Both the position numbers and the translations under genes were made by a program. From assembly GCA_035761045.1 (NCBI GenBank), contig DASTRU010000280.1, forward strand, positions 1-9,326: DNA of 9,326 bases, in the 5' to 3' direction. The stretch is from DASTRU01 sp035761045. GTDB lineage: Bacteria; Pseudomonadota; Gammaproteobacteria; Burkholderiales; Burkholderiaceae_E. The notes under the pieces were generated by a model. That model saw only the letters and a program-made list of their open reading frames with translations. It ran no database searches and had not been told where the DNA came from. Each line of letters opens with the position of its first letter. Position 1 is the first letter of the stretch. This document shows, one piece after another, positions 1-6,057 of the stretch.

Positions 1-436
1 CCTTGCTCTTGAGTTCATCGAATCGATACGCCGCTTCGCGCGCGAGCACGACGGCGTGGCGCACGGCCCAGGCCGCGTCGCGATCGCTTAACGCGTCGGT
101 CGAGGCCACCGCCAAACTCTTGGCTCCCGTCGCATGAGCGGCCTTATAAGCGGCACGCAACGCATCGGCGAAGTGCTTAGCGTTCCAATCGTCGGCATCG
201 CCCGCGCCCGCGAGCAGCACGCGCGTCGCCGTTACACCCGGCAACTCGCGCAACGCGATCGATGAACCAATCTTGCCGGTAATGTCGCGCGCTTTGATCG
301 CGCGTGTCAGCGCGCCTTTGGCCGCTTGATCGACACGTTTCGCGGCATCGGATAACGAGCCGTCGCCATAGGCAAACACAATTAAACAGTCGGTGCGTGC
401 CTGCTCGGCCACAATTGCTTTCGTGCTAAATTTCAA
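1..436 (-). CDS. pepA: Leucyl aminopeptidase (M17 family), N-terminal part, cut by left edge
   Basis: Only the first 145 codons are inside the window. The translation (starting M/LKFSTK, with the segments DCLIVFAYGDG, ITGKIGSS and TRVLLAGAG) matches the N-terminal macro-like domain of M17 leucyl aminopeptidases. These are cytosolic hexameric two-metal enzymes that remove N-terminal residues from peptides. The catalytic C-terminal domain lies outside, so no metal ligand can be checked. I place the start at the TTG at 436-434: a GAGGA sits five bases before it, and family members begin with a short M-x-F-S-x-K stretch at exactly this point. An in-frame ATG at 466-464 would add ten residues (MTTIHYPRTR) but has only GGGAAG touching it, at bad spacing. 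The gene is divergent from lptF, a common arrangement in beta- and gammaproteobacteria. Identity is fairly sure; the start is an inference. Confidence 0.86.
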   Translation of the reverse strand, partial: MKFSTKAIVAEQARTDCLIVFAYGDGSLSDAAKRVDQAAKGALTRAIKARDITGKIGSSIALRELPGVTATRVLLAGAGDADDWNAKHFADALRAAYKAAHATGAKSLAVASTDALSDRDAAWAVRHAVVLAREAAYRFDELKSK

Positions 437-518
437 TCGAGTCCTCGGGTAATGAATAGTCGTCATCTTCCCGCGAGCGGGTCTTCTTCGTCAGCGAGCA
501 TGTTCACGGCGCGATCCT
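437..518. promoter_or_regulatory. Divergent pepA / lptF promoter region
   Basis: These 82 bases separate two divergent start codons and must carry both promoters unless these lie inside the genes. A small palindrome, CCCGC-GA-GCGGG, is at 470-481. It is flanked by a near direct repeat, GTCATCTTC at 462-470 and GTCTTCTTC at 481-489. I see no convincing -35/-10 pair on either strand, and no Shine-Dalgarno sequence before lptF. That this region is regulatory is inferred from position only. Confidence 0.4.
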
Positions 519-1649
519 ATGTTGTTTGAAAAAGCGCTGCGTCGCGAACTCTTTGCCTCGGCAAGTGGCGTATTCGTCACGCTACTCACCATATTGATCG
601 CCGTCAGTTTAATCCGGATTCTCGGCCAAGCAGCCGCTGGGCGCGTGGGTGTTGAATCCGTCGTGCTTCTTATCGGACTGGCCGCGGTCAACTACTTACC
701 CGTTGTGTTGGTTGTCACGTTATTTATCTCCGTGCTGCTCGTGATCTCGCGCATGTATCGCGACTCCGAAATGGTGATTTGGTTTTCAAGCGGCGTGGCG
801 CTGACAAGTTTCGTGCGGCCGGTGCTGCGTCTTGCCATGCCGGTCGCGCTCGTGGTGTTTGGTTTCGCGATGGTGGTGTCGCCGTGGGCCAATCTTGAAA
901 TTTCGCAATTGCGCGCGCGGTTCGAGCAGCGCGACGATGTCTCTAAAGTCGCGCCCGGACAATTCATCGAATCATCATCGTCGGAGCGGGTGTTCTTCGT
1001 CGAAAACCTCGACGATCAAAAGCGCGTGGTCGACAACGTGTTCGCCACGATGCGCCAAAAAAACGGCGACACCGCGGTGCTCGTCGCTCGTACGGGCCGC
1101 ATCGAAGAGCGCGCCAACGGCGAACGCTTCGTCGTGCTTGAGGACGGTCGCCGTTACGAAGGCAAGCCAGGCAACGCCGAATTCACCATCACGGAATTCA
1201 CGCGTTATTCAGTCCGGTTGGAGCCGCGACGTATCGTGCTTGATCCCGCTGGCGCGAACGGACGCACGCTGACCGCGATGCAAGTGCTTGAAGACACCAG
1301 TCCGCCCGCGCGCGGGGAGCTCGCGTGGCGATTGTCGTTGCCGTTATTCGCGATCAACCTTGCGCTACTGGCGATCCCGCTCGCGTTCGTTAATCCGCGC
1401 GCGGGTCGCGCGGCGGGACTTATCTTCGCGATCCTTGCCTATGTGGTGTACAGCAACTTGGTGCAAGCCTCGCGTACCTGGATCGAGTCGAGCAAGATTT
1501 CGTTCGGCATGGGCTGGTGGATCGTTCACGCCGTCGTGTTCGGGCTTGTGATGTTGATGTTGTGGCAGCGGCGCAGTGCCGTGCGGCTCAATCCGTTTTC
1601 ACCGCGCACCTGGCGCGCCTGGCGGTTCAAGCGCGGGGATGCCGCATGA
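519..1649 (+). CDS. lptF: LPS export ABC transporter permease LptF
   Basis: LptF and LptG are the two inner-membrane permease subunits that, with the LptB ATPase, extract lipopolysaccharide and push it onto the LptC-LptA bridge. The 376 residues show the family layout. Hydrophobic segments lie at about 15-35, 45-77 and 100-122. A polar periplasmic (jellyroll-type) domain spans about 125-265, and three more membrane segments lie at about 270-291, 298-318 and 332-350. Family motifs seen are YRDSEM at 80-85 in the cytoplasmic coupling region and NPRAGR at 292-297. Length is close to the E. coli protein. The start fits family N termini (MLFEKALRREL), although no ribosome-binding site is visible. 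An out-of-frame ATG at 500 opens a nine-codon reading frame that ends at 529, across this start. The stop codon overlaps the lptG start as ATGA, so the two are probably translationally coupled. Confidence 0.95.
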   Translation: MLFEKALRRELFASASGVFVTLLTILIAVSLIRILGQAAAGRVGVESVVLLIGLAAVNYLPVVLVVTLFISVLLVISRMYRDSEMVIWFSSGVALTSFVRPVLRLAMPVALVVFGFAMVVSPWANLEISQLRARFEQRDDVSKVAPGQFIESSSSERVFFVENLDDQKRVVDNVFATMRQKNGDTAVLVARTGRIEERANGERFVVLEDGRRYEGKPGNAEFTITEFTRYSVRLEPRRIVLDPAGANGRTLTAMQVLEDTSPPARGELAWRLSLPLFAINLALLAIPLAFVNPRAGRAAGLIFAILAYVVYSNLVQASRTWIESSKISFGMGWWIVHAVVFGLVMLMLWQRRSAVRLNPFSPRTWRAWRFKRGDAA

Positions 1650-2812
1650 TTCTTGCCCGCTACCTCGCGCGCGAAATTTGGCTCGCGGTCGGCTTTGTCC
1701 TGCTCGCGTTGCTGGCGTTGTTCTTCATCATCGACCTGCTGCGCGCGATCGATGAAGTCGGCCGCGCATCGTACGGCGTGCGTGACGCCGCTGTATTCGT
1801 CGCGCTGCAATTGCCATCGACCGCGTATTTGTTGATGCCCGTCGCGGCGCTGATTGGCACCATCTACGCGCTTGCGCAATTCGCGGCGAGCTCTGAATTC
1901 ACCATCATGCGAGTGTCGGGCCTATCCACTCGGCGCGCGGTGGGTGCCGTACTGCGAGCGGGTGCCTGGTTGGTGTTGGCGACCTTCCTCGTCGGCGAAT
2001 ACGTCGCGCCGCGCGCGGAAGACCTCGCTCAAAAATTACGTCTCGCGCAATTAGGGCGCGCCGCATCAACTGACTTTCGCTCGGGGTTTTGGATCAAGGA
2101 CTTAGTCACGCTCGACGGCGGCGATATCGTCGGCACGCGATTCGTCAACGCCGGACAAGTCTTGCCCGATGGAACCTTGCGCGACGTCAAGTTGTACGAG
2201 TTCGACTCACGCATGCGACTCGAATCCGTCAGCGTCGCCGAGTCCGCCGATTACAGCGGCGGCGTTGGCTGGACATTGCATAACGTTCGCGAAACTCGCT
2301 TTTTGGCCGATCGCGGCGCGGGCGGACCGTTTGCCAATCGAGAGTTGGTACGTCGCACTGAGACTAGCGTGCAAAGCTCGCGTGTATGGACGGCGAAGCT
2401 GGATCCCAACGTTTTCACTTCGGCGTTCATCACGCCGCAACGCATGTCCACGATGGCGCTTTGGAAATACGTGTCGCATTTGAAGCAGACGCGGCAAAGC
2501 GCGGCGAAGCACGAAATCGCGTTATGGCAAAAAGCCGTGTACCCGTTGGGCGTGGCCATCATGATGCTGCTGGCCTTGCCATTTGCTTATTTGCATGTGC
2601 GATCAGGCGGCGTGAGCTTAAAGATTTTCGCGGGCATCATGCTTGGGGTAGGTTTCTTCCTGCTTAGTAATTTGTCCTCCAACCTTGGGCTGTTGCGTAA
2701 CTGGAATCCGGCCGCCACGGCATTGTTACCGGTGGGAGTGGCGCTTGCCGTCGCCAGCATTTGGCTTTCGCTTGTCGAACGAAAAATAAGGTGGCTGCCA
2801 TGGAAGCGATGA
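1646..2812 (+). CDS. lptG: LPS export ABC transporter permease LptG
   Basis: Partner permease of LptF in the LptB2FG complex. The 388-residue product has three N-terminal membrane segments (about 11-35, 47-80, 99-119), a periplasmic domain to about 295, and three C-terminal segments (about 298-318, 325-345, 355-376). The stretch SSEFTIMRVSGLS at 82-94 corresponds to the cytoplasmic coupling region, as does YRDSEM in LptF. I chose the ATG at 1646 because it overlaps the lptF stop as ATGA, has GGGGA seven bases or so upstream, and gives the family N terminus (MILARYLAREI). The frame stays open upstream to an ATG at 1517 inside lptF, but that extension is arginine-rich out-of-frame lptF sequence. 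Its own 3' end overlaps the next gene by 13 bases, which ties cbiX into the operon. Confidence 0.95.
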   Translation: MILARYLAREIWLAVGFVLLALLALFFIIDLLRAIDEVGRASYGVRDAAVFVALQLPSTAYLLMPVAALIGTIYALAQFAASSEFTIMRVSGLSTRRAVGAVLRAGAWLVLATFLVGEYVAPRAEDLAQKLRLAQLGRAASTDFRSGFWIKDLVTLDGGDIVGTRFVNAGQVLPDGTLRDVKLYEFDSRMRLESVSVAESADYSGGVGWTLHNVRETRFLADRGAGGPFANRELVRRTETSVQSSRVWTAKLDPNVFTSAFITPQRMSTMALWKYVSHLKQTRQSAAKHEIALWQKAVYPLGVAIMMLLALPFAYLHVRSGGVSLKIFAGIMLGVGFFLLSNLSSNLGLLRNWNPAATALLPVGVALAVASIWLSLVERKIRWLPWKR

Positions 2813-3222
2813 TCGTATTTGCCCACGGCGCACGCGACCCACGGTGGGCGGAGCCGTTCGAGCGCATTACCGCGCGCATCTCGGCGCAACGCCCGCAATC
2901 CCAAGTGCGCCTCGCGTTTTTAGAACTCATGCAGCCGAGTCTTCCAGACGCGGTTCAAGATCTCGCCGCGCAAGGCTGCACGCGAGTGGTCATCGTTCCG
3001 GCTTTTTTAGGGCAGGGCGGTCATGTTCGTCGTGATTTGCCGGCGCTGGTCGAAGCACTTTCCCATCAGCATCCGCACATCCGATTCGACCTCGCCACCG
3101 CGGTCGGCGAGTCCGACGAGGTGATTAACGCGATCGCAAGAGTGTGTTTGGAGAGTTTTGATAACGGAACCGACAGCCTTTTGCATTGGACAGACGCAGA
3201 CATAGACCCGGACAGTCCATAA
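2800..3222 (+). CDS. cbiX: CbiX/SirB-type chelatase (sirohydrochlorin metal insertion)
   Basis: Short (140-residue) class II chelatase of the CbiX type, which inserts Fe2+ (siroheme) or Co2+ (cobalamin) into sirohydrochlorin in the cytosol. The N terminus IVFAHGARDPRW carries the metal-binding and catalytic His (H9). The second family motif, FLGQGGHVRRDLP at 69-81, supplies H75. ATG 2800 is preferred: AAGGTGG at 2788-2794 ends five bases before it. An alternative ATG at 2809 overlaps the lptG stop as ATGA. The core domain fold seems complete by about residue 118; the last 20 residues are acidic and look like a lineage-specific tail. Siroheme is the sulfite reductase cofactor, so the nearby cysB-like gene makes the iron role attractive, but the metal cannot be told from sequence. 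Being in an lpt operon is notable and suggests constitutive expression. Confidence 0.88.
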   Translation: MEAMIVFAHGARDPRWAEPFERITARISAQRPQSQVRLAFLELMQPSLPDAVQDLAAQGCTRVVIVPAFLGQGGHVRRDLPALVEALSHQHPHIRFDLATAVGESDEVINAIARVCLESFDNGTDSLLHWTDADIDPDSP

Positions 3223-3439
3223 ATTGCTTCGACAAATACTGGACTGTAGAATCTTAGGAAATCTAAAACTTATTCCTAGCCGCGTATTTTCACTGTAACT
3301 TCCTACGTATGGCGACGACGACAGTTTGTCCATTCGCACACATAGACAAATCAGTTCTGGACGGCCTAACTCAAGGCGTCTAGCATCCAATCAATGGCTC
3401 ACCTGTTGTCCTAGACGACAGAGCACACGGTGGAGGAGA

Positions 3440-3455
3440 GGCAGCGGTTGCTGCC
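3440..3455 (+). repeat. Perfect hairpin with GGTT loop before the terminator
   Basis: GGCAGC (3440-3445), loop GGTT (3446-3449) and GCTGCC (3450-3455) form a perfect six-base-pair stem. A T-rich stretch TTCTTTT follows, so it might act as a weak terminator, or as a stabilising hairpin in front of the main terminator that begins eight bases later. A hairpin with the same GC-GGTT-GC core sits before the terminator at 8934-8965. Confidence 0.6.
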
Positions 3456-3463
3456 TTCTTTTG

Positions 3464-3494
3464 GGGGCGTCGAGTTTCTCGTCGCCCCTTTTTT
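3464..3494 (+). terminator. Intrinsic terminator after cbiX / candidate small RNA
   Basis: GGGGCG-T-CGAG (3464-3474) pairs with CTCG-T-CGCCCC (3478-3488) around a TTT loop. This gives ten base pairs with a single T-T mismatch, followed directly by six T residues (3489-3494). It is oriented to stop plus-strand transcripts, so it ends the lptF-lptG-cbiX message or an RNA begun in the intergenic region, and isolates the cysB promoter. Confidence 0.85.
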
Positions 3495-3524
3495 CTTTGC
3501 CCTATTAAATTGCGTTACGAGTTC

Positions 3525-3530
3525 TATACT
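3525..3530 (+). promoter_or_regulatory. Candidate -10 element of the cysB-like gene
   Basis: TATACT (five of six bases matching TATAAT) lies 32 bases before the start codon, just after the terminator. No good -35 element lies at 16-18 bases; TTGCCC at 3497-3502 is 22 bases away. A weak -35 would fit an activated or autoregulated promoter, but that is inference. Confidence 0.45.
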
Positions 3531-3562
3531 CGCCCGACTTTCCAACGAGCCGAACGGCCGCG

Positions 3563-4504
3563 ATGAACCTTCATCAATTGCGTTTCGTCCGCGAAGCGGT
3601 ACGTCAAAGTTACAACCTCACCGCGGTTGCCGCCGCGCTTCACACCTCGCAACCTGGGGTGTCCAAGGCGATCATTGAGCTGGAAGAAGAGCTAGGGTTC
3701 CAAATCTTCATTCGTCGCGGCAAACGTATTACCGATGTCACGCCGCCTGGCCGTCGCGTGGCCGAAATCGCCGAACGGGTCATGACGGAAATTGAGAACC
3801 TGCGCCGCATCGCCGACGATTACGCGGCGCAAGACGCTGGTTCGCTTGTGATCGCCACCACCTCCACGCAAGCGCGTTACGCTTTACCTACGCCGATCGC
3901 GAAGTTTCGCGAGATTTTTCCAAGCGTGCGGCTCACCTTATTGCAAGGCGACCCACAGCATGTCGCGCAGCACGTCATGCAAGGTCGGGCCGACATTGGC
4001 ATCGCGACCGAGGCACTCGCGAATTTGGGTGAACTCACCACGCTTCCGCTGTATCAATGGCATCACGTCGTCATCGTTCCTCGGGGGCACGCGCTTGATG
4101 GTCGAGAGTCCATCACGCTCGACGAGCTCGCCGCTTTGCCGTTGATTACGTATGACTCCGCGTATTCGGGGCGTCGCCGTATCGATGCCGCATTCGCACG
4201 GCGAGGGCTAACGCCGTCCGTCGTACTTGAAGCGGTGGATTCCGACGTGATCAAGACTTATGTCGAATTAGGGCTTGGCGTTGGCATCGTGGCGAACATG
4301 GCCATTCAGCCCGAGCGCGATACGCACTTGCACGCGATTTCGGTAGAACCGCTTTTTGGCGAAAACGTTACGCGCGTGGCGGTACGCCAAGGCGCTTATC
4401 TGCGCGACTTCGCGGTGAAGTTCCTGCACCTTTTGTCGCCGCACCTGACTCGCGCGCGTCTTGAGGCCGCGATGCGCGGCGATCCAGACGATTTCACGAT
4501 CTAA
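3563..4504 (+). CDS. cysB: CysB-family LysR-type transcriptional regulator
   Basis: A 313-residue LysR-type regulator. The N terminus (MNLHQLRFVREAVRQ) and helix-turn-helix region (about 18-46, with TSQPGVSKAIIELEEELG) are typical of CysB/Cbl proteins, which activate sulfate-assimilation genes in response to acetylserine. In the effector domain, TTSTQARY at 99-106 is the CysB ligand signature. By position, T100, T102, Q103, T149 and W166 coincide with sulfate/effector ligands known for enterobacterial CysB, with Ser instead of Thr at 202. The block DSDVIKTYVELGLGVGI at 226-242 is also characteristic. The start is fixed by the family N terminus; the upstream region has no strong ribosome-binding site. 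A sulfonate-specific paralogue (SsuR/Cbl type) is the main alternative. No cys structural genes are visible here except possibly cbiX upstream. The stop overlaps that of glpD on the other strand. Confidence 0.87.
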   Translation: MNLHQLRFVREAVRQSYNLTAVAAALHTSQPGVSKAIIELEEELGFQIFIRRGKRITDVTPPGRRVAEIAERVMTEIENLRRIADDYAAQDAGSLVIATTSTQARYALPTPIAKFREIFPSVRLTLLQGDPQHVAQHVMQGRADIGIATEALANLGELTTLPLYQWHHVVIVPRGHALDGRESITLDELAALPLITYDSAYSGRRRIDAAFARRGLTPSVVLEAVDSDVIKTYVELGLGVGIVANMAIQPERDTHLHAISVEPLFGENVTRVAVRQGAYLRDFAVKFLHLLSPHLTRARLEAAMRGDPDDFTI

Positions 4505-6018
4505 GCGCCCGCGTTTGAGAACCACTCCGTAATTCGGATGCGTGCCTCGGGCGTTAAATGCAATCCCAACTTGGTCCGACGCCACAGGAAGTCGTCGGCG
4601 TCGCGTGCCCACTCGCGTTTGAATGCGTGCTCGAGCTCGGCGGGTCCCACGTCGGCGCATACATTGGAGCGTTCATCGGCCAGCATCGCTTCGGCAAACG
4701 TTCCATACGTTCTAGCAAGCCGAAGAATTTGTCGTGGCGGGTGACGAGGGAACCGCGCGGAAAGCGCCGCGACGTAAGCGCTAAACCCTTGCTGCGGGTC
4801 GTGGGTCGTTGGTAAATCTCCGCCGGGCAGGGAGGTATGAGCAGTCCACGCGCCAGCCGTACACCCCAAAGCAGACGCGAGCATGGATAACGCTTCCTCC
4901 GCCAACCGCCGATACGTCGTGATCTTGCCGCCAAACACATTGAGCAACGGCGCGTTTGCGTCGTTATTCAATTCGAGCGCGTAATCGCGCGTCACTGCCG
5001 CCGCGTTGGCGCCGTCGTCAAGCAAGGGACGAATGCCGCCAAACGCATGCACAACCTGTTCACGCTTGAGCGGCGTGACGAAATAACGATTTGCCGCGCT
5101 TATCAAATACGTGATTTCGTCTTCGGAAGGTTGCGTTTGTTTTGGATCGCGCACCTCGTAATCGGTCGTTCCAATTAAGGTAAATGCGCCTTCATAAGGA
5201 ATGGCGAACACGACGCGGCCATCGATGTGCTGAAAGATGTAGGCATAGCCGTGTTCGAAGATGCGTGGCACGACGATGTGACTGCCGCGTACCAAGCGCA
5301 GTGTACGTGGTTGCGCTTGCGCGAAGGGTCCCGCGAGCAATGCTTGTGCCCAGGGGCCCGCGGCATTCGCGATCGCGCGTACATGCACCTGCTTCGACTG
5401 CGCGGCGCTTTCAAGCCGCGCGACCCATCCGCTGCCACAAGGCCGTGCGTGCGTCAGTCGTGTGCGCGTCAGGATGTGCGCGCCTCGCGCGGCGGCGTCC
5501 ATGGCGTTGAGTACGACGAGTCGCGCGTCGTCGACCCAGCCGTCCGAATATTCAAATCCACGCGCGTATTCGTCGCGTAACGGCATGCCCGCCACATGGC
5601 GACGCAAATCGATCGATCGTGAGCCCGGCAACCAAGAGCGGGTGGCTAAGTGGTCGTATAAAAACAAGCCCGCGCGAATCATCCACATTGGCCGAAGATG
5701 CGCTTCATGTGGCAACACGAAGCGCATTGGCCAGGCGATATGCGGTGCTTGTCGAAGCAGAATTTCGCGCTCGGCGAGCGCTTTACGCACCAAGCGAAAT
5801 TCATAATGTTCCAGATAACGCAAGCCGCCGTGAATAAGCTTGGTCGATGCGCTTGAGGTGTGCGCGGCAAGATCGTCTTGCTCGACAAGCAACACCGAAA
5901 GTCCGCGTCCCGCCGCGTCGCGTGCGATGCCGGCACCGTTGATGCCGCCGCCAACGACTAAGAGATCGTAGTCGAATCCCGACGTAATATGGTTACTCAT
6001 CGCGGCATCGTCTGGCAT
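4501..6018 (-). CDS. glpD: Aerobic glycerol-3-phosphate dehydrogenase GlpD
   Basis: FAD-dependent peripheral membrane enzyme oxidising sn-glycerol 3-phosphate to dihydroxyacetone phosphate and passing electrons to quinone. The 505 residues match the length of E. coli GlpD. Visible motifs are the Rossmann dinucleotide site GGGINGAG at 23-30 followed by DAAGRGLSVLLVE, the TSSASTKLIHGGLRYLEHYE block at 54-73, GFEYSDGWVDDARLV, GSHIVVPR, IGTTDYE and FGGKITTYR. A C-terminal helical domain ends WRRTKLGL...EW. Two starts are possible: ATG 6018 (MPDDAAM...) and ATG 6000 (MSNHI...). Neither has a clear Shine-Dalgarno sequence, and the shorter one is closer to family N termini. No glpK, glpF or glpR is next to it. 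It is divergent from a PanE-like gene and overlaps the cysB-like gene tail to tail by four bases. Confidence 0.94.
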   Translation of the reverse strand: MPDDAAMSNHITSGFDYDLLVVGGGINGAGIARDAAGRGLSVLLVEQDDLAAHTSSASTKLIHGGLRYLEHYEFRLVRKALAEREILLRQAPHIAWPMRFVLPHEAHLRPMWMIRAGLFLYDHLATRSWLPGSRSIDLRRHVAGMPLRDEYARGFEYSDGWVDDARLVVLNAMDAAARGAHILTRTRLTHARPCGSGWVARLESAAQSKQVHVRAIANAAGPWAQALLAGPFAQAQPRTLRLVRGSHIVVPRIFEHGYAYIFQHIDGRVVFAIPYEGAFTLIGTTDYEVRDPKQTQPSEDEITYLISAANRYFVTPLKREQVVHAFGGIRPLLDDGANAAAVTRDYALELNNDANAPLLNVFGGKITTYRRLAEEALSMLASALGCTAGAWTAHTSLPGGDLPTTHDPQQGFSAYVAALSARFPRHPPRQILRLARTYGTFAEAMLADERSNVCADVGPAELEHAFKREWARDADDFLWRRTKLGLHLTPEARIRITEWFSNAGA

Positions 6019-6057
6019 TCATAAGTTAAGCGGTTCCCACATCCCTAATGTTTTAGC
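6019..6057. promoter_or_regulatory. Short divergent gap between glpD and PanE-like gene
   Basis: Only 39 bases separate the outermost start codons, too few for two separate complete promoters with leaders. Short leaders, overlapping promoters, or a glpD start at 6000 (57-base gap) are implied. AT-rich patches CATAAGTTAAG (6020-6030) and CTAATGTTTTAG (6045-6056) could be -10 regions; I cannot assign them with confidence. Confidence 0.3.

Larger units (their letters stand above)
3223..3562. other. Gene-free structured region between cbiX and cysB
   Basis: No credible coding sequence is present; the short open frames here lack family signals and mostly overlap the neighbouring genes. The region is more AT-rich than the genes and holds several inverted repeats. 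They are ACAGTCCA/TGGACTGT (3212-3219 with 3240-3247, across the cbiX stop), TAGGAA/TTCCTA (3255-3260 with 3273-3278), TTTGTC/GACAAA (3325-3330 with 3345-3350) and CGTCTAG/CTAGACG (3377-3383 with 3411-3417). A -10-like TAGAAT at 3247-3252 lies 17 bases after a weak TTGCTT (3224-3229). The region ends in a hairpin and an intrinsic terminator (3440-3494), then the cysB promoter. It may be a long 3' untranslated region of the lpt operon or a separate small RNA of roughly 235 nt (about 3259-3494). Confidence 0.5.

Noticed and set aside
1517..1645. Upstream extension of the lptG reading frame to an ATG at 1517
   Set aside because: It lies wholly in lptF in another frame, is arginine-rich, and family N termini plus the ATGA overlap support 1646.
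3007..3390. 127-residue minus-strand open frame over the end of cbiX and the intergenic region
   Set aside because: About half is antisense to cbiX, the composition is irregular (Cys/Val/Arg-rich), and no family signal is seen.
3440..3494. The double hairpin as a riboswitch or attenuator controlling cysB
   Set aside because: The cysB -10 candidate lies after the terminator, and no leader peptide or known aptamer consensus is recognisable before it.
3326..3678. Short plus-strand open frames across the terminator and start of cysB
   Set aside because: They run through a clear intrinsic terminator and overlap the conserved N-terminal coding region of cysB out of frame.
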